Below are positions 56,171 to 64,000 of a stretch of 64,000 nt of DNA, piece after piece. Each line of letters begins with the position of its first letter. Within the stretch, counting starts at the first letter, position 1. The DNA comes from Ignavibacteriales bacterium (GTDB lineage: Bacteria > Bacteroidota > Ignavibacteria > Ignavibacteriales > Ignavibacteriaceae). The notes beneath the pieces were generated by a model, which was given only the letters and a program-made list of their open reading frames with translations, ran no database searches and was not told where the DNA came from. Made by a program: the position numbers and the translations under genes. The DNA is taken from the NCBI GenBank assembly GCA_015709675.1, contig CP054182.1:1095448-1159447 (forward strand), read 5' to 3'.

Positions 56171-56866
56171 ATGAGAAAAAAGATTGCTGTAATAGGACTC
56201 GGTCACTTTGGCGAATATCTGAGCCAGAAACTCTCAGATTCAGGCAGTGAAGTTCTCGCCATTGACAAGGATCCGGAAAAACTTGAACAGATTAAAGATG
56301 CGGTAACGCAGACGGTTTGTCTGGACTCCTGTGATGAAAAAGTTCTGAGAAGCCAGGGGCTTGAAGAGTTTGATGCAGTGGTGATCGCCCTGCGTGACAA
56401 CTTTGAAGAAACACTGCTGACCATCATGAATCTGCAGAAGATCGGTGTGAAGCGTATCATAGTCCGCGCGGTTACCGCTGAACATCAGCAGATTTTGAGG
56501 CATCTCGGCGTTGATGAAGTGCTGCTGCCTGAGGAAGAAACAGCCATACGGCTTGCTCAGTCACTCACCATGGAAAACATCATTGATTCATTCAGTCTGA
56601 ATGATGACTATATCATCATCGAAGCCGAAGCACCGGGAGAATATATCGGAAAGACAATCCGTGAACTGGATATGAGAAAAAGTTTCGGGGTAAGTCTGAT
56701 CACCATAAGGAGAATGACAGAATCAAAAGGGGTTTTAGGGTTTGGCAAAAAAAGCATAGAAAAGATAATCGGCATCCCCGATGCAGACACCGTCGTCGAA
56801 CGGGGAGATATACTGGTGCTATTCGGACCGGAGAAGAATATTAAAAAGGTTTTTGGGAAGAACTGA
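56171..56866 (+). CDS. ktrA: K+ uptake regulator, KtrA/TrkA family RCK protein
   Basis: 231 residues, a single RCK_N-RCK_C unit, so KtrA type (TrkA proper has two). RCK_N: IAVIGLGHFGEYLSQKLSDSG (G-x-G-x-x-G in pieces) and the acidic DKDPEK end of strand 2. RCK_C from about 145 (APGEYIGKTIRELDMRK). It forms an octameric ring on KtrB and gates it in response to nucleotide binding. Co-transcribed with ktrB, 8 bp gap, ending before a large palindromic terminator. Confidence 0.93.
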   Translation: MRKKIAVIGLGHFGEYLSQKLSDSGSEVLAIDKDPEKLEQIKDAVTQTVCLDSCDEKVLRSQGLEEFDAVVIALRDNFEETLLTIMNLQKIGVKRIIVRAVTAEHQQILRHLGVDEVLLPEEETAIRLAQSLTMENIIDSFSLNDDYIIIEAEAPGEYIGKTIRELDMRKSFGVSLITIRRMTESKGVLGFGKKSIEKIIGIPDADTVVERGDILVLFGPEKNIKKVFGKN

Positions 56867-56876
56867 TTTCGTAGAA

Positions 56877-56912
56877 TTCAATAGCACCGGGCTTAAGCCC
56901 GGTGCTATTGAA
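56877..56912. terminator. 36-bp perfect palindrome, bidirectional terminator
   Basis: TTCAATAGCACCGGGCTT followed by its exact reverse complement. It lies 11 bp after ktrA and 24 bp before the end of hemB (convergent), so it can serve both. Confidence 0.8.
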
Positions 56913-56935
56913 AGCTTTAAATAACCTCTAATCTA

Positions 56936-57910
56936 TTACAGAAGCTTCGCGGCGTCTTTGGCGAAATAGGTGAGAATCATATCGGCGCCGGCGCGTTTGA
57001 TGGCATAGAGAGATTCCATCATCACCCGCTGTTCGTCAATCCATCCGTTTGCGCCCGCTGCTTTGATCATGGCATATTCACCGCTGACCTGATATGCTGC
57101 GGTCGGCATTTTGAATGTATCTTTCACTCTTCTGATGATATCCAGATACGGTCCTGCGGGTTTTACCATGACGATGTCAGCATTTTCTTCGATGTCGGCT
57201 TCAACTTCGCGCAGCGCTTCTTCGGCATTACCGATATCCATCTGATGAGAACGGCGGTCGCCAAAGGCAGGGGTTGATTCAGCTGCATCGCGGAACGGGC
57301 CGTAATATCCGGAGGCGTACTTAGCCGCGTAGCTCATAATCGGAATCTTTGTGTGGCCTTTGTAGTCCAGAGCTTTCCTGATAGCATAGATACGGCCGTC
57401 CATCATATCTGACGGGGCAATCATATCAGCGCCTGCATCGGCATGAGAAAGGGCTTCTTTAACAAGAAGACTGACGGTTGCATCATTCACAATTTCTTCA
57501 CCATCAAGCACTCCGCAGTGGCCGTGCGATGTATATTCACACAGGCATACATCGGTGATTACCAGCAGATTGGGTACATCCTTTTTGATTGCGCGGATTG
57601 CACGCTGAATTATACCCTGCTCATCATATGCGCCGGAACCGACTTCATCTTTATGATCCGGGATGCCGAACAGAATAACTGCTTTCAGTCCGAGAGCTGC
57701 AACTTCAGCGCACTCTTTAACCAGCATATCAATAGAAAGCTGAAAGACACCGGGCATGGACTTAACCGGATTTTTTATATTCTGACCGGGGACAACAAAG
57801 AGGGGGTAGATGAAATCATTTTTTGTGAGAACCGTTTCGCGCACCATATCTCTTACGAGCGGATTATAGCGGAGACGGCGGAAGCGTTTAATGGGAAGCT
57901 GTGTTGACAT
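56936..57910 (-). CDS. hemB: Porphobilinogen synthase (delta-aminolevulinate dehydratase)
   Basis: 324 residues. Zinc-type cysteine motif [18 protein letters not shown] near 118; the active-site lysines lie in [17 protein letters not shown] (about 195) and [12 protein letters not shown] (about 248). It condenses two aminolevulinate molecules to porphobilinogen, the second common step of tetrapyrrole synthesis. Last gene of a four-gene minus-strand haem group; 12 bp after hemG. Confidence 0.96.
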   Translation of the reverse strand: MSTQLPIKRFRRLRYNPLVRDMVRETVLTKNDFIYPLFVVPGQNIKNPVKSMPGVFQLSIDMLVKECAEVAALGLKAVILFGIPDHKDEVGSGAYDEQGIIQRAIRAIKKDVPNLLVITDVCLCEYTSHGHCGVLDGEEIVNDATVSLLVKEALSHADAGADMIAPSDMMDGRIYAIRKALDYKGHTKIPIMSYAAKYASGYYGPFRDAAESTPAFGDRRSHQMDIGNAEEALREVEADIEENADIVMVKPAGPYLDIIRRVKDTFKMPTAAYQVSGEYAMIKAAGANGWIDEQRVMMESLYAIKRAGADMILTYFAKDAAKLL

Positions 57911-57922
57911 GGTTTTCTTCTC

Positions 57923-59302
57923 TTATGATAAACGTGATAATGCCTTATCGGCGGTTAATTTAGAATTCTTTATGCAGTCCCCCACGGATATGCCTCCGCG
58001 GTAATTACCTGCAAGTATTATATCGGGGAAGCGTTTTTCAAACTCATCAAAATAACGCTCATGTTCGATATATCCGATGGTATACTGCGGTATTGCTTTG
58101 GACCAGAAACGGTGAGACAGATATACCGGATCGGTAAGTTCGTCAATACCCATAATCTCGCGGAATTCACGCAGAGCTGTATTAATAACCTTTTCCCGGT
58201 CTTCATTTGCTATCTGTGAGTTTCTTGCTCCTCCCACAAAAAGGGTAAAGGAAGCAGAGCCATCCGCAGATCTGCCGGGGAAGAGCACGCTGCTCCAGAT
58301 TGCCCCGAGGAAATTTCTTTTTTCCTTTTCCGGAATAAGGAAGCCAAATCCGTCGAGCGGCTGCTTGATGGCGGCCTTTTCAAAGGCGGTATATACAACA
58401 AGCACCGGAGGATAATAGACAGCATCCAGATGATTGGATAATGTGGCATCAAACTTTCTGAACAAAGGTGACGCAATAAAAGCAGGGGCAGTGTTGATTA
58501 TCATGTCAGCTTCAAACTGCTTGACCGCGCCTGCGTTATTGTAGGAAAGTATATATTTGTTGTTTTCTTTGCTGATTTCCTGCACATCGGCCAGAGGAAT
58601 GAACCGGTCTTTCAGTTTAGCCGCTATTGCCCGGGGCAGAGTCTGCATGCCGCTGCGGAAAGAAAACATTTTCGCGGACTGCTTTGATTTTTCAGCGCGT
58701 TTCTTTCTTTTGCGGATGGACCGGATGGTTCCGAGAATCAGTCCGCCGTATTCTTCTTCCAGTTCGTATAGTTTCGGGAAGGAAGATTTTACGGAGAGAT
58801 CTTCCGGTCTTCCGGCATATACACCCGAGACAAACGGATTAATTGCGTAATCAAGAAACTCCCTGCCAAGACGCCGTTCAACAAACTGCGCCACACTCTG
58901 GTAATAACCATCCTTTGATCTGCCGACGAAAGGTTCTGCCATCAGGCGAAGTTTTGCGCCGGTTGAAAAAAGTTTGCTCTTTAAAAAGAGAGGCGGTGAC
59001 ATCGGAAGGGGATGAAGGATTCCGTCACGGAGTATATATCTTTTATTGCCGGTAGTGCTTGCGTAAATAAATTCATCCTGAAGTTCAAGCCCGGCCACCA
59101 TTTCCTGCAGAAGGGGGGTGGTCTCAAGTCCGCTGTTGGGTCCCCGGTCAAAGAGAAAACCTGCATCGGCCTGGCTTTCCATTGAGCCGCCGGCTTCAGA
59201 ACCTTTTTCGAGCACATAAACATCAGCATTTGCCTTGTAGAGCCAGTACGCTATGGAAAGTCCGGAGATTCCTCCGCCGATAATTGCAATTCGCTTAGAC
59301 AA
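57923..59302 (-). CDS. hemG: Protoporphyrinogen oxidase, FAD-dependent (HemY-type)
   Basis: 459 residues. FAD-binding Rossmann motif at the start (IAIIGGGISGLSIAYWLYK), the GG doublet after the first beta-alpha-beta unit (EAGGSMES), and the C-terminal FAD motif (LAGNYRGGISVGDCIKN). This is the flavin amine-oxidase-like family that performs the six-electron oxidation to protoporphyrin IX or, in some bacteria, coproporphyrin; which one applies cannot be told from sequence. It lies between hemA (38 bp upstream) and hemB, in the position hemC/hemD would often take. Confidence 0.9.
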   Translation of the reverse strand: MSKRIAIIGGGISGLSIAYWLYKANADVYVLEKGSEAGGSMESQADAGFLFDRGPNSGLETTPLLQEMVAGLELQDEFIYASTTGNKRYILRDGILHPLPMSPPLFLKSKLFSTGAKLRLMAEPFVGRSKDGYYQSVAQFVERRLGREFLDYAINPFVSGVYAGRPEDLSVKSSFPKLYELEEEYGGLILGTIRSIRKRKKRAEKSKQSAKMFSFRSGMQTLPRAIAAKLKDRFIPLADVQEISKENNKYILSYNNAGAVKQFEADMIINTAPAFIASPLFRKFDATLSNHLDAVYYPPVLVVYTAFEKAAIKQPLDGFGFLIPEKEKRNFLGAIWSSVLFPGRSADGSASFTLFVGGARNSQIANEDREKVINTALREFREIMGIDELTDPVYLSHRFWSKAIPQYTIGYIEHERYFDEFEKRFPDIILAGNYRGGISVGDCIKNSKLTADKALSRLS

Positions 59303-59340
59303 GTAACAACCTCATTTCTTCTCTGTATATATGCCCGGGC

Positions 59341-60621
59341 TTATTCGTTCCGGTTATCGCCGCTGCTGATGCCAAAAAGCTCCCGGAGTATGGCGATTTT
59401 TGCCATTGCCTCTGGAGACTGTACACCCTGCTCGGCAACTTTTCTGAGTTCCACGGTCGGGTGATGAAGCAGTTTGTTTACGATCCGTTTTGTTATAATT
59501 TCAAGCTTTTCTCTGTCTGAATCGGTGAACTTGTTAATCTGATTGCGCACTTCCTCAGCACGGATTTCCTCAAAGTGATCACGCAGCGATTTGATGGTCG
59601 GCGCAATTTCGAGCGCGTTATACCAGTTATAAAACGCAACAAGTTCTTCAGTGATGATATTCTGTACCTTGGGAATTTCATCACGCCGCTTTTTCAGATT
59701 CTGGTCAACGATGATGTTGAGTGAATCTATGTCATAATAGAATACATTATCAATCTTTTTAATATCCGGGGATATATCACGCGGAACGGCTATATCCATG
59801 AATACCGAGGCGGTCTGGCCCCGTTTTTTCATCATCGCTTTCACGTCATCCTGCGTGATAATGATTTCCGGAGCTGAGGTTGCAGATACGATGATATCAT
59901 ACTCATGCAGATTCGCGCGGAACTGGTCAAAAGGAACAACCCGTGCTGATAAATTCTCCGCAACTGATTCTGCTTTACTTAGCGTGCGGTTGGTGAGCAC
60001 TAAGCGCCCGATGCCTTTATCCCGCAGATGTTTGGCTGCCAGTTCTCCGGTTTCACCTGTACCGATGACTAATGCAGATTTTTTATTCAGGTTTGAGAAA
60101 ATCTTTTCAATAAGCTGAATTGCCGCGTAACTGACAGTGATTGCACCGTCACTGATGGTGGTTTCCGTTTTTACTCTTTTGCCGACCCGCGCGGCTGAAT
60201 CAAAAACCCGCTTCATCAGGAATCCCGCAAAGTTCTTTTCTTCCGCCATCTGGAACGATTCTTTGACCTGGCCAAGGATCTGATTATCCCCCACCATAAG
60301 AGAATCAATTCCTGAAGCTACACGAAACAGGTGATTTAACGCGGAGCAGCTGAAGAACTTCTGGAAATTATCATCGGATATATCACCGACCGGCTTCCGT
60401 TCAATGAGAAACTTTTCGAGATCAAGGTAATTGATGCCGGATGCGGATGGAATGCCGTATATCTCCGTGCGGTTGCAGGTTGAGATAATAAAGCCCTCGG
60501 AAAAATATTTTCCCTTCAGCTCATCGAGATAAACTTTAATTTCCTCCGGTGAGAGGTGCAGCGATTCGCGGAGCTCGACCGGCGCGGTTTTATGATTTAC
60601 GGAAACTGCTAATATATCCAT
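59341..60621 (-). CDS. hemA: Glutamyl-tRNA reductase
   Basis: 426 residues. The catalytic motif FIISTCNRTEIYG carries the nucleophilic Cys near 48. Next come VASGIDSLMVGDNQILGQVK, the NADPH-binding GTGETGELAAKHL near 187, and the C-terminal dimer helix (NKLLHHPTVELRKVAEQG). It starts the C5 pathway: glutamyl-tRNA to glutamate-1-semialdehyde. Preceded by a HemX/CcsA-like membrane protein 44 bp upstream, an arrangement like hemA-hemX in Bacillus but in the opposite order. Confidence 0.96.
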   Translation of the reverse strand: MDILAVSVNHKTAPVELRESLHLSPEEIKVYLDELKGKYFSEGFIISTCNRTEIYGIPSASGINYLDLEKFLIERKPVGDISDDNFQKFFSCSALNHLFRVASGIDSLMVGDNQILGQVKESFQMAEEKNFAGFLMKRVFDSAARVGKRVKTETTISDGAITVSYAAIQLIEKIFSNLNKKSALVIGTGETGELAAKHLRDKGIGRLVLTNRTLSKAESVAENLSARVVPFDQFRANLHEYDIIVSATSAPEIIITQDDVKAMMKKRGQTASVFMDIAVPRDISPDIKKIDNVFYYDIDSLNIIVDQNLKKRRDEIPKVQNIITEELVAFYNWYNALEIAPTIKSLRDHFEEIRAEEVRNQINKFTDSDREKLEIITKRIVNKLLHHPTVELRKVAEQGVQSPEAMAKIAILRELFGISSGDNRNE

Positions 60622-60665
60622 CGTATCAGAAACTTACACATATATAAAAAGAAGCATCACCCATC

Positions 60666-61496
60666 TCAGTAAAACGAATGAAAACTCTTTGATATAAAAT
60701 TGGTGACTATGGTTGAAGAGATAGCGAGAACGAATCCGATAATGGAAGTAATAACCACTTTCTTGCCGTACCATTTTCCGCTGAATTTAAGAGTGATACC
60801 GATTCCATACATAAGCCAGACAAGCGAAGTGGCGATCAGTTTAGGATCAAAAAACGAAAAATTAGGGAATGCCTGCGGCAGCCAGATAATGCCGATGGTC
60901 ATGGCAATGGTCAGGAGTACAAAACCGATAATAGCTGAATAAAAACTGAGTTTTTCCAGCAGTTCCAGATTCGGGAGCCGGTCAAAAAGGAGGCCGTATT
61001 TGTTCACCTTCAGATCCTTGTAAAGCGTAAGGTAGAGGAAGCCGTAGACTGCTGATATGGTGATGCCGGAATAACCGAGCAGCGCGCTGAAAACATGGGT
61101 GCCGAGCAGGTTGCTCCGGAGGACATCCCTTACCTCGACGAGATCCTCAATAAAAATTGTCGAAATGGTTTGGAAAACAACGGCAATGAATATGATGAAG
61201 ACACCGGTTCCGCGGATATCGGTAAGGAGCTCCAGGATAAAATAGGAAAAACAGATGGCAAAGGCCAGAACGGTAAATATCTCAAAGACATTGGTGATCG
61301 GAGGATGGTCAAAAGCAATGGTTCTGATGATAAGGTAGAAAAAATGAACCAGAAGTGAGACAAAAAGCAACACCCGGGTAAGATTTTTAGTAAATTTCTC
61401 ACCGCGGAGGAAATCATACAGATACCCCCCGAAAAGGATGAGGTAAAGCATGAATACTGTCACATTTGCTATATCAACGACCTGAGCCATTCTCAT
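60666..61496 (-). CDS. CcsA/HemX-like cytochrome c assembly membrane protein
   Basis: 276 residues from the ATG at 61496 (61490, six bases on, is equally possible; a longer frame to 61583 is not supported). About eight transmembrane helices (VTVFMLYLILFGGYLYDFL, VHFFYLIIRTIAF, ITNVFEIFTVLAFAICFSYF in pieces). The conserved ITNVFE segment is the analogue of the P-x-x-x-x-(E/W) region of CcsA/HemX; a full tryptophan-rich haem motif (WGSWxW) is not visible, which favours HemX over CcmC/CcsA. HemX influences HemA level in Bacillus. It is the first gene of the haem group. Confidence 0.8.
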   Translation of the reverse strand: MRMAQVVDIANVTVFMLYLILFGGYLYDFLRGEKFTKNLTRVLLFVSLLVHFFYLIIRTIAFDHPPITNVFEIFTVLAFAICFSYFILELLTDIRGTGVFIIFIAVVFQTISTIFIEDLVEVRDVLRSNLLGTHVFSALLGYSGITISAVYGFLYLTLYKDLKVNKYGLLFDRLPNLELLEKLSFYSAIIGFVLLTIAMTIGIIWLPQAFPNFSFFDPKLIATSLVWLMYGIGITLKFSGKWYGKKVVITSIIGFVLAISSTIVTNFISKSFHSFY

Positions 61497-61729
61497 TTCT
61501 TGTAATACTATTCTGAAAATTAACCATAATGACCAAAAACGGCAATTATTAAATATTTGCACACGTTTCCCATAAATAAACAATTATTGTGCCATCTGAG
61601 GCCGTGAGGTAAAACACGGGAAAACAGGGTGAACAGAAAAGAAATCTTTATTGTCAGAGTGATATTTGATATATTTACCCTTTAATTTTCTTTCGAAACT
61701 AAAAATCAATCATCATTTCAGGAGGATAA

Positions 61730-62191
61730 ATGTTCTCAGCAAAAGTTCTTAGATTATTTGTTGTGCTGTTCATGGGTACGGCAGTATTCTTCGCTGGCTG
61801 CGAAAAGAAAGAACAGCCGGCTAATAACGATACAACAAATACCACCACGGTAGACACGGTTAAAACACCGCCGGCTCCCGTTGCTCCAACCCTCACGGGT
61901 AACTGGTCAGGTAAATTCAGAGATAAGAAAATGGTTCTGAAAGTTACCGCTCAGACCGGAAACGATTTTGAAGGTGAAACCACCGTTAACTGGGCAAAAC
62001 CGCTCGTATCAAAAGTTAAAGGTACCGTTGACCCTGCAACCAAAGCTCTCAAATTTGAAGATGTTGAGAGAGGTCCTGACGCTGGTCTTTATGAAGGAAC
62101 ACTGAGCGAAGACGGAAAAACCTTTACCGGTAAGTTCTCACTGAACTCAGCTCCAAATAAGACCTTCGACGTAACCCTTAAAATGGACTAA
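61730..62191 (+). CDS. Putative lipoprotein
   Basis: 153 residues. AGGAGG stands 5 bases before the ATG. Lipoprotein signal with lipobox FAGC near 24, then a low-complexity linker rich in Thr, Asn and Pro (about 30-53), and a small beta-rich domain (LTGNWSGKFRDKKMVLKVTAQ in pieces, TFTGKFSLNSA). The repeated LTGNWSGKF/TFTGKFS strands look like a lipocalin-like fold, but I cannot assign a family. Followed 29 bp later by a PEGA lipoprotein. Confidence 0.7.
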   Translation: MFSAKVLRLFVVLFMGTAVFFAGCEKKEQPANNDTTNTTTVDTVKTPPAPVAPTLTGNWSGKFRDKKMVLKVTAQTGNDFEGETTVNWAKPLVSKVKGTVDPATKALKFEDVERGPDAGLYEGTLSEDGKTFTGKFSLNSAPNKTFDVTLKMD

Positions 62192-62220
62192 AATTAATTA
62201 TATATATCAGGAGATAATTC

Positions 62221-62967
62221 ATGAAAAAACTTCTTTATTCCGTTATGGTCCTGTCGCTCGGATTTTTCCTTGCGTCATGCGACGAAACAACAACCGATCC
62301 GGATCCGGTAGCCGGCACAGGCAATATCGTTCTTACTTCAACTCCTTCAGGAGCTCAGATTTTCCAGGGTACAACCAACTCTGGCAAAGTTACTCCTGAT
62401 ACTCTGAAGAATGTAACTGCCGGTTCAGTAAGCATCACTCTGAAACTGAGTGACTACAAGGATACAACCTTCACTGTAACAGTCACCTCAGGTCAGACTA
62501 CAACCAAAGCTGTTACTTTAACCCCGGTTCCGCTTTTAGTTGAAACCTTCAATGATATCCAGCTCTTTGAAAAAGCTGCAAGCGGTTTCTCAGGACTTGA
62601 TCTCTCATCAGGCACCAGAGTTAATTCTACCTCAGCAGATGCTGATATCTTCTTTGATGTAACCGAAATAAAGAGCCAGCACCTCCGTCCTGGCACCACA
62701 CTTCGTTACACTGATTTCTACAATGGCGTAACTGCTACCAATCTTGATGACGGCGCAGATGCTCCTGCTTATTCAAGCACCAGCGGTGAGTGGACCTATA
62801 CTAAAGCAAGTACTTCAACTACGTATAGCTTCCTCTATACCAACGATCTGAATTTTGTAAAACTGAAAATCACCTCAACCGGCGGCGGCACAGGCCCATC
62901 CGATCCGGATAAGTGGGTAAGAGTTTCTTACAAATACAATCAGACCGCAAGAGACAGAAGATTCTAA
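62221..62967 (+). CDS. PEGA-domain lipoprotein
   Basis: 248 residues. Lipobox LASC near 20. One PEGA domain at about 36-100 (IVLTSTPSGAQIFQGTTNSGKVTPDTLKNVTAG in pieces), then a C-terminal domain (LFEKAASGFSGLDLSSGT, DIFFDVTEIKSQHLRPGTTL, YTDFYNGV). PEGA domains are beta-rich surface-associated domains. The C-terminal domain recurs in the truncated gene at 63035-64000. AGGAG precedes the ATG. The gene ends before a strong terminator. Confidence 0.82.
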   Translation: MKKLLYSVMVLSLGFFLASCDETTTDPDPVAGTGNIVLTSTPSGAQIFQGTTNSGKVTPDTLKNVTAGSVSITLKLSDYKDTTFTVTVTSGQTTTKAVTLTPVPLLVETFNDIQLFEKAASGFSGLDLSSGTRVNSTSADADIFFDVTEIKSQHLRPGTTLRYTDFYNGVTATNLDDGADAPAYSSTSGEWTYTKASTSTTYSFLYTNDLNFVKLKITSTGGGTGPSDPDKWVRVSYKYNQTARDRRF

Positions 62968-62981
62968 TCTCTTAATTCTTA

Positions 62982-63013
62982 GGCCGCCTTTCTAAAAAGG
63001 CGGCCTTTTTTTT
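62982..63013 (+). terminator. Rho-independent terminator
   Basis: Arms GGCCGCCTTT and AAAGGCGGCC, 4-nt loop, followed by T8. It separates the two PEGA lipoprotein genes. Confidence 0.92.
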
Positions 63014-63034
63014 AACTTTATGTTAGGGGCTCAA

Positions 63035-64000
63035 ATGAACTTCAAAATCCTTCTCCTGCAGAGCATTATGGCAATGCTTCTGCTAAACTCATGTTCCGAT
63101 GAAAAACCAACTGAACCAAACGAACCAGTTTATGGCTATGTTTATATTGTCACCCAGCCGGATAGTGCCGAAATATTTGTAAACGATATAAGTACTTCCA
63201 AATTCTCACCTGATACAATTAAAGTGCCCGTTGGCAATCAAAAAATTTCAATTAAAAAAAGCGGTTATCGAGACACTACTTTAACAGTGACGGTAGTTAA
63301 AGAGGAATATATTTTGAGAACAATTCAGCTTTTACCTGGCGTCACTGGCAGCATCTACATTAATAGTAATCCCGCTAATGCGAAAATATACGTAAATGGT
63401 GTCAATACAAACAAAGCAACTCCAAATACAATTTCAGGTCTCCTGCCAAAGTCATATGAGTTTACCTTAAAAAAAGTAGGCTATTACGACGTGACCTTTT
63501 TTGTTAATATAATCTCAGGTGAAACTATCGTCAGAAACGTCGATTTGTTGGTGGCTCCACCAGGCTCTATAGTGATTGGCTCATTTCCATCTGGCGCCCA
63601 GATATATAATAATGGTATAAACACTGGCAAAACTACTCCAGACACGATAAACAATCTATATGGAGTTAATAATTTTACACTTAAACTAACTGAATTTTAC
63701 GATACAACTTTTTCTGTAGAAGCACTACCTGGAGAAGTAGTTACAAAGAATATAGTGCTGACACAAGAAATAATACCAATTCTGTCTTTTTCAAACATTA
63801 AACTATTTGAAAAGGCGAGTTCGAATTATTCGGGGTTGAATCTTGCTTCAGGGACATTGGTTAATTCAAATTCTTCAGATGCAGACATTTATCTTGATAT
63901 TGTTGACCTAAAAAGTCAGCATTTAAGGCCTGGTACAACACTTCGTTACACTGATTTTTATAATAATATTTTTTCAGTTAACATCGAAGATGGTATTGAT
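63035..64000 (+). CDS. PEGA-domain lipoprotein with three PEGA repeats (C-terminus beyond window edge)
   Basis: 322 codons are open from the ATG at 63035 to the window edge. Signal MNFKILLLQSIMAMLLLNSC with lipobox LNSC, then three PEGA repeats (about 30-95, 100-165 and 170-235, each with a P-D-T-I or P-N-T-I turn and K-x-G-Y or an equivalent end). The C-terminal domain shared with the preceding gene follows (LFEKASSNYSGLNLASGT, LKSQHLRPGTTLRYTDFYN). The DNA is visibly more AT-rich than in the neighbour. Paralogue of 62221-62967 with two extra repeats. Confidence 0.78.
   Translation, partial: MNFKILLLQSIMAMLLLNSCSDEKPTEPNEPVYGYVYIVTQPDSAEIFVNDISTSKFSPDTIKVPVGNQKISIKKSGYRDTTLTVTVVKEEYILRTIQLLPGVTGSIYINSNPANAKIYVNGVNTNKATPNTISGLLPKSYEFTLKKVGYYDVTFFVNIISGETIVRNVDLLVAPPGSIVIGSFPSGAQIYNNGINTGKTTPDTINNLYGVNNFTLKLTEFYDTTFSVEALPGEVVTKNIVLTQEIIPILSFSNIKLFEKASSNYSGLNLASGTLVNSNSSDADIYLDIVDLKSQHLRPGTTLRYTDFYNNIFSVNIEDGID

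Noticed and set aside
61583-61583. Upstream extension of the HemX/CcsA-like protein to this position
   Set aside because: The extension (about 29 residues) is polar and basic and not typical of the family; the ATG at 61496 or 61490 begins just before the first transmembrane helix.

Overview
The window looks like a chromosomal segment of an uncultured or little-studied member of the Ignavibacteria/Chlorobi-Bacteroidota group. Three things point there. A secreted YCF48-type protein carries a C-terminal T9SS (type IX secretion) sorting domain with the 'NYPNPFNPST' motif typical of that group. A DUF2723 membrane protein is present. Two gene starts carry Bacteroidota-style TAnnTTTG -7 promoter elements. 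Base composition appears mid-range and intergenic spacers are rich in short dispersed repeats. I see no rRNA, tRNA, transposase, phage gene or CRISPR array.

Layout. 1-6.4 kb: two tandem copies of a two-gene cassette (a large lipoprotein followed by an outer-membrane beta-barrel), the left copy cut by the window edge; the lipoprotein genes share a 396-bp stretch of identical DNA. 6.7-7.06 kb: a tandem array with an exact 55-bp period, each unit holding a small hairpin. 7.2-8.4 kb: the T9SS-secreted YCF48-repeat protein. 8.8-16.2 kb, minus strand: dnaN-recF-dciA-gyrB-gyrA, a terminator, then a Rof-like Rho antiterminator; dnaA is not present. 16.5-24.4 kb, plus strand: a lipoprotein, priA, a HigBA-type toxin-antitoxin pair (minus strand) bracketed by dispersed repeats, then a run of overlapping genes including AmmeMemoRadiSam proteins A and B and a DUF2520 Rossmann protein. 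24.8-26.8 kb: DUF1015 and DUF192 proteins.

26.8-35.6 kb is a signalling block on the minus strand: PAS histidine kinase, sigma-54 response regulator, STAS protein and REC-REC-SpoIIE phosphatase in one probable operon, preceded by a 1153-residue six-PAS hybrid kinase. 35.8-43.1 kb: single housekeeping or accessory genes (GHL10-like protein, DinB-like, MarR, a HisH-like protein lacking its nucleophile, PIG-L deacetylase, PAP2 phosphatase, DUF3052, RluE). 44-47.5 kb: four tandem paralogous beta-barrel genes, two with nearly identical promoter regions. 48-56.9 kb: DUF2723 transferase-like protein, GT9 glycosyltransferase, CDF metal exporter, glycerophosphodiesterase, and a two-gene K+ uptake system (KtrB/KtrA type). 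56.9-61.5 kb: a haem cluster on the minus strand (HemX/CcsA-like, hemA, hemG, hemB) lacking hemC and hemD. 61.7-64 kb: a lipoprotein and two PEGA-domain lipoproteins, the second cut by the window edge.

Best candidates for something not yet described: the duplicated lipoprotein/beta-barrel cassette, the four-member beta-barrel array with its shared control region, the HisH-like protein with Cys replaced by Asp, and the 55-bp hairpin array. All functional statements rest on reading motifs by eye; no database search was run.
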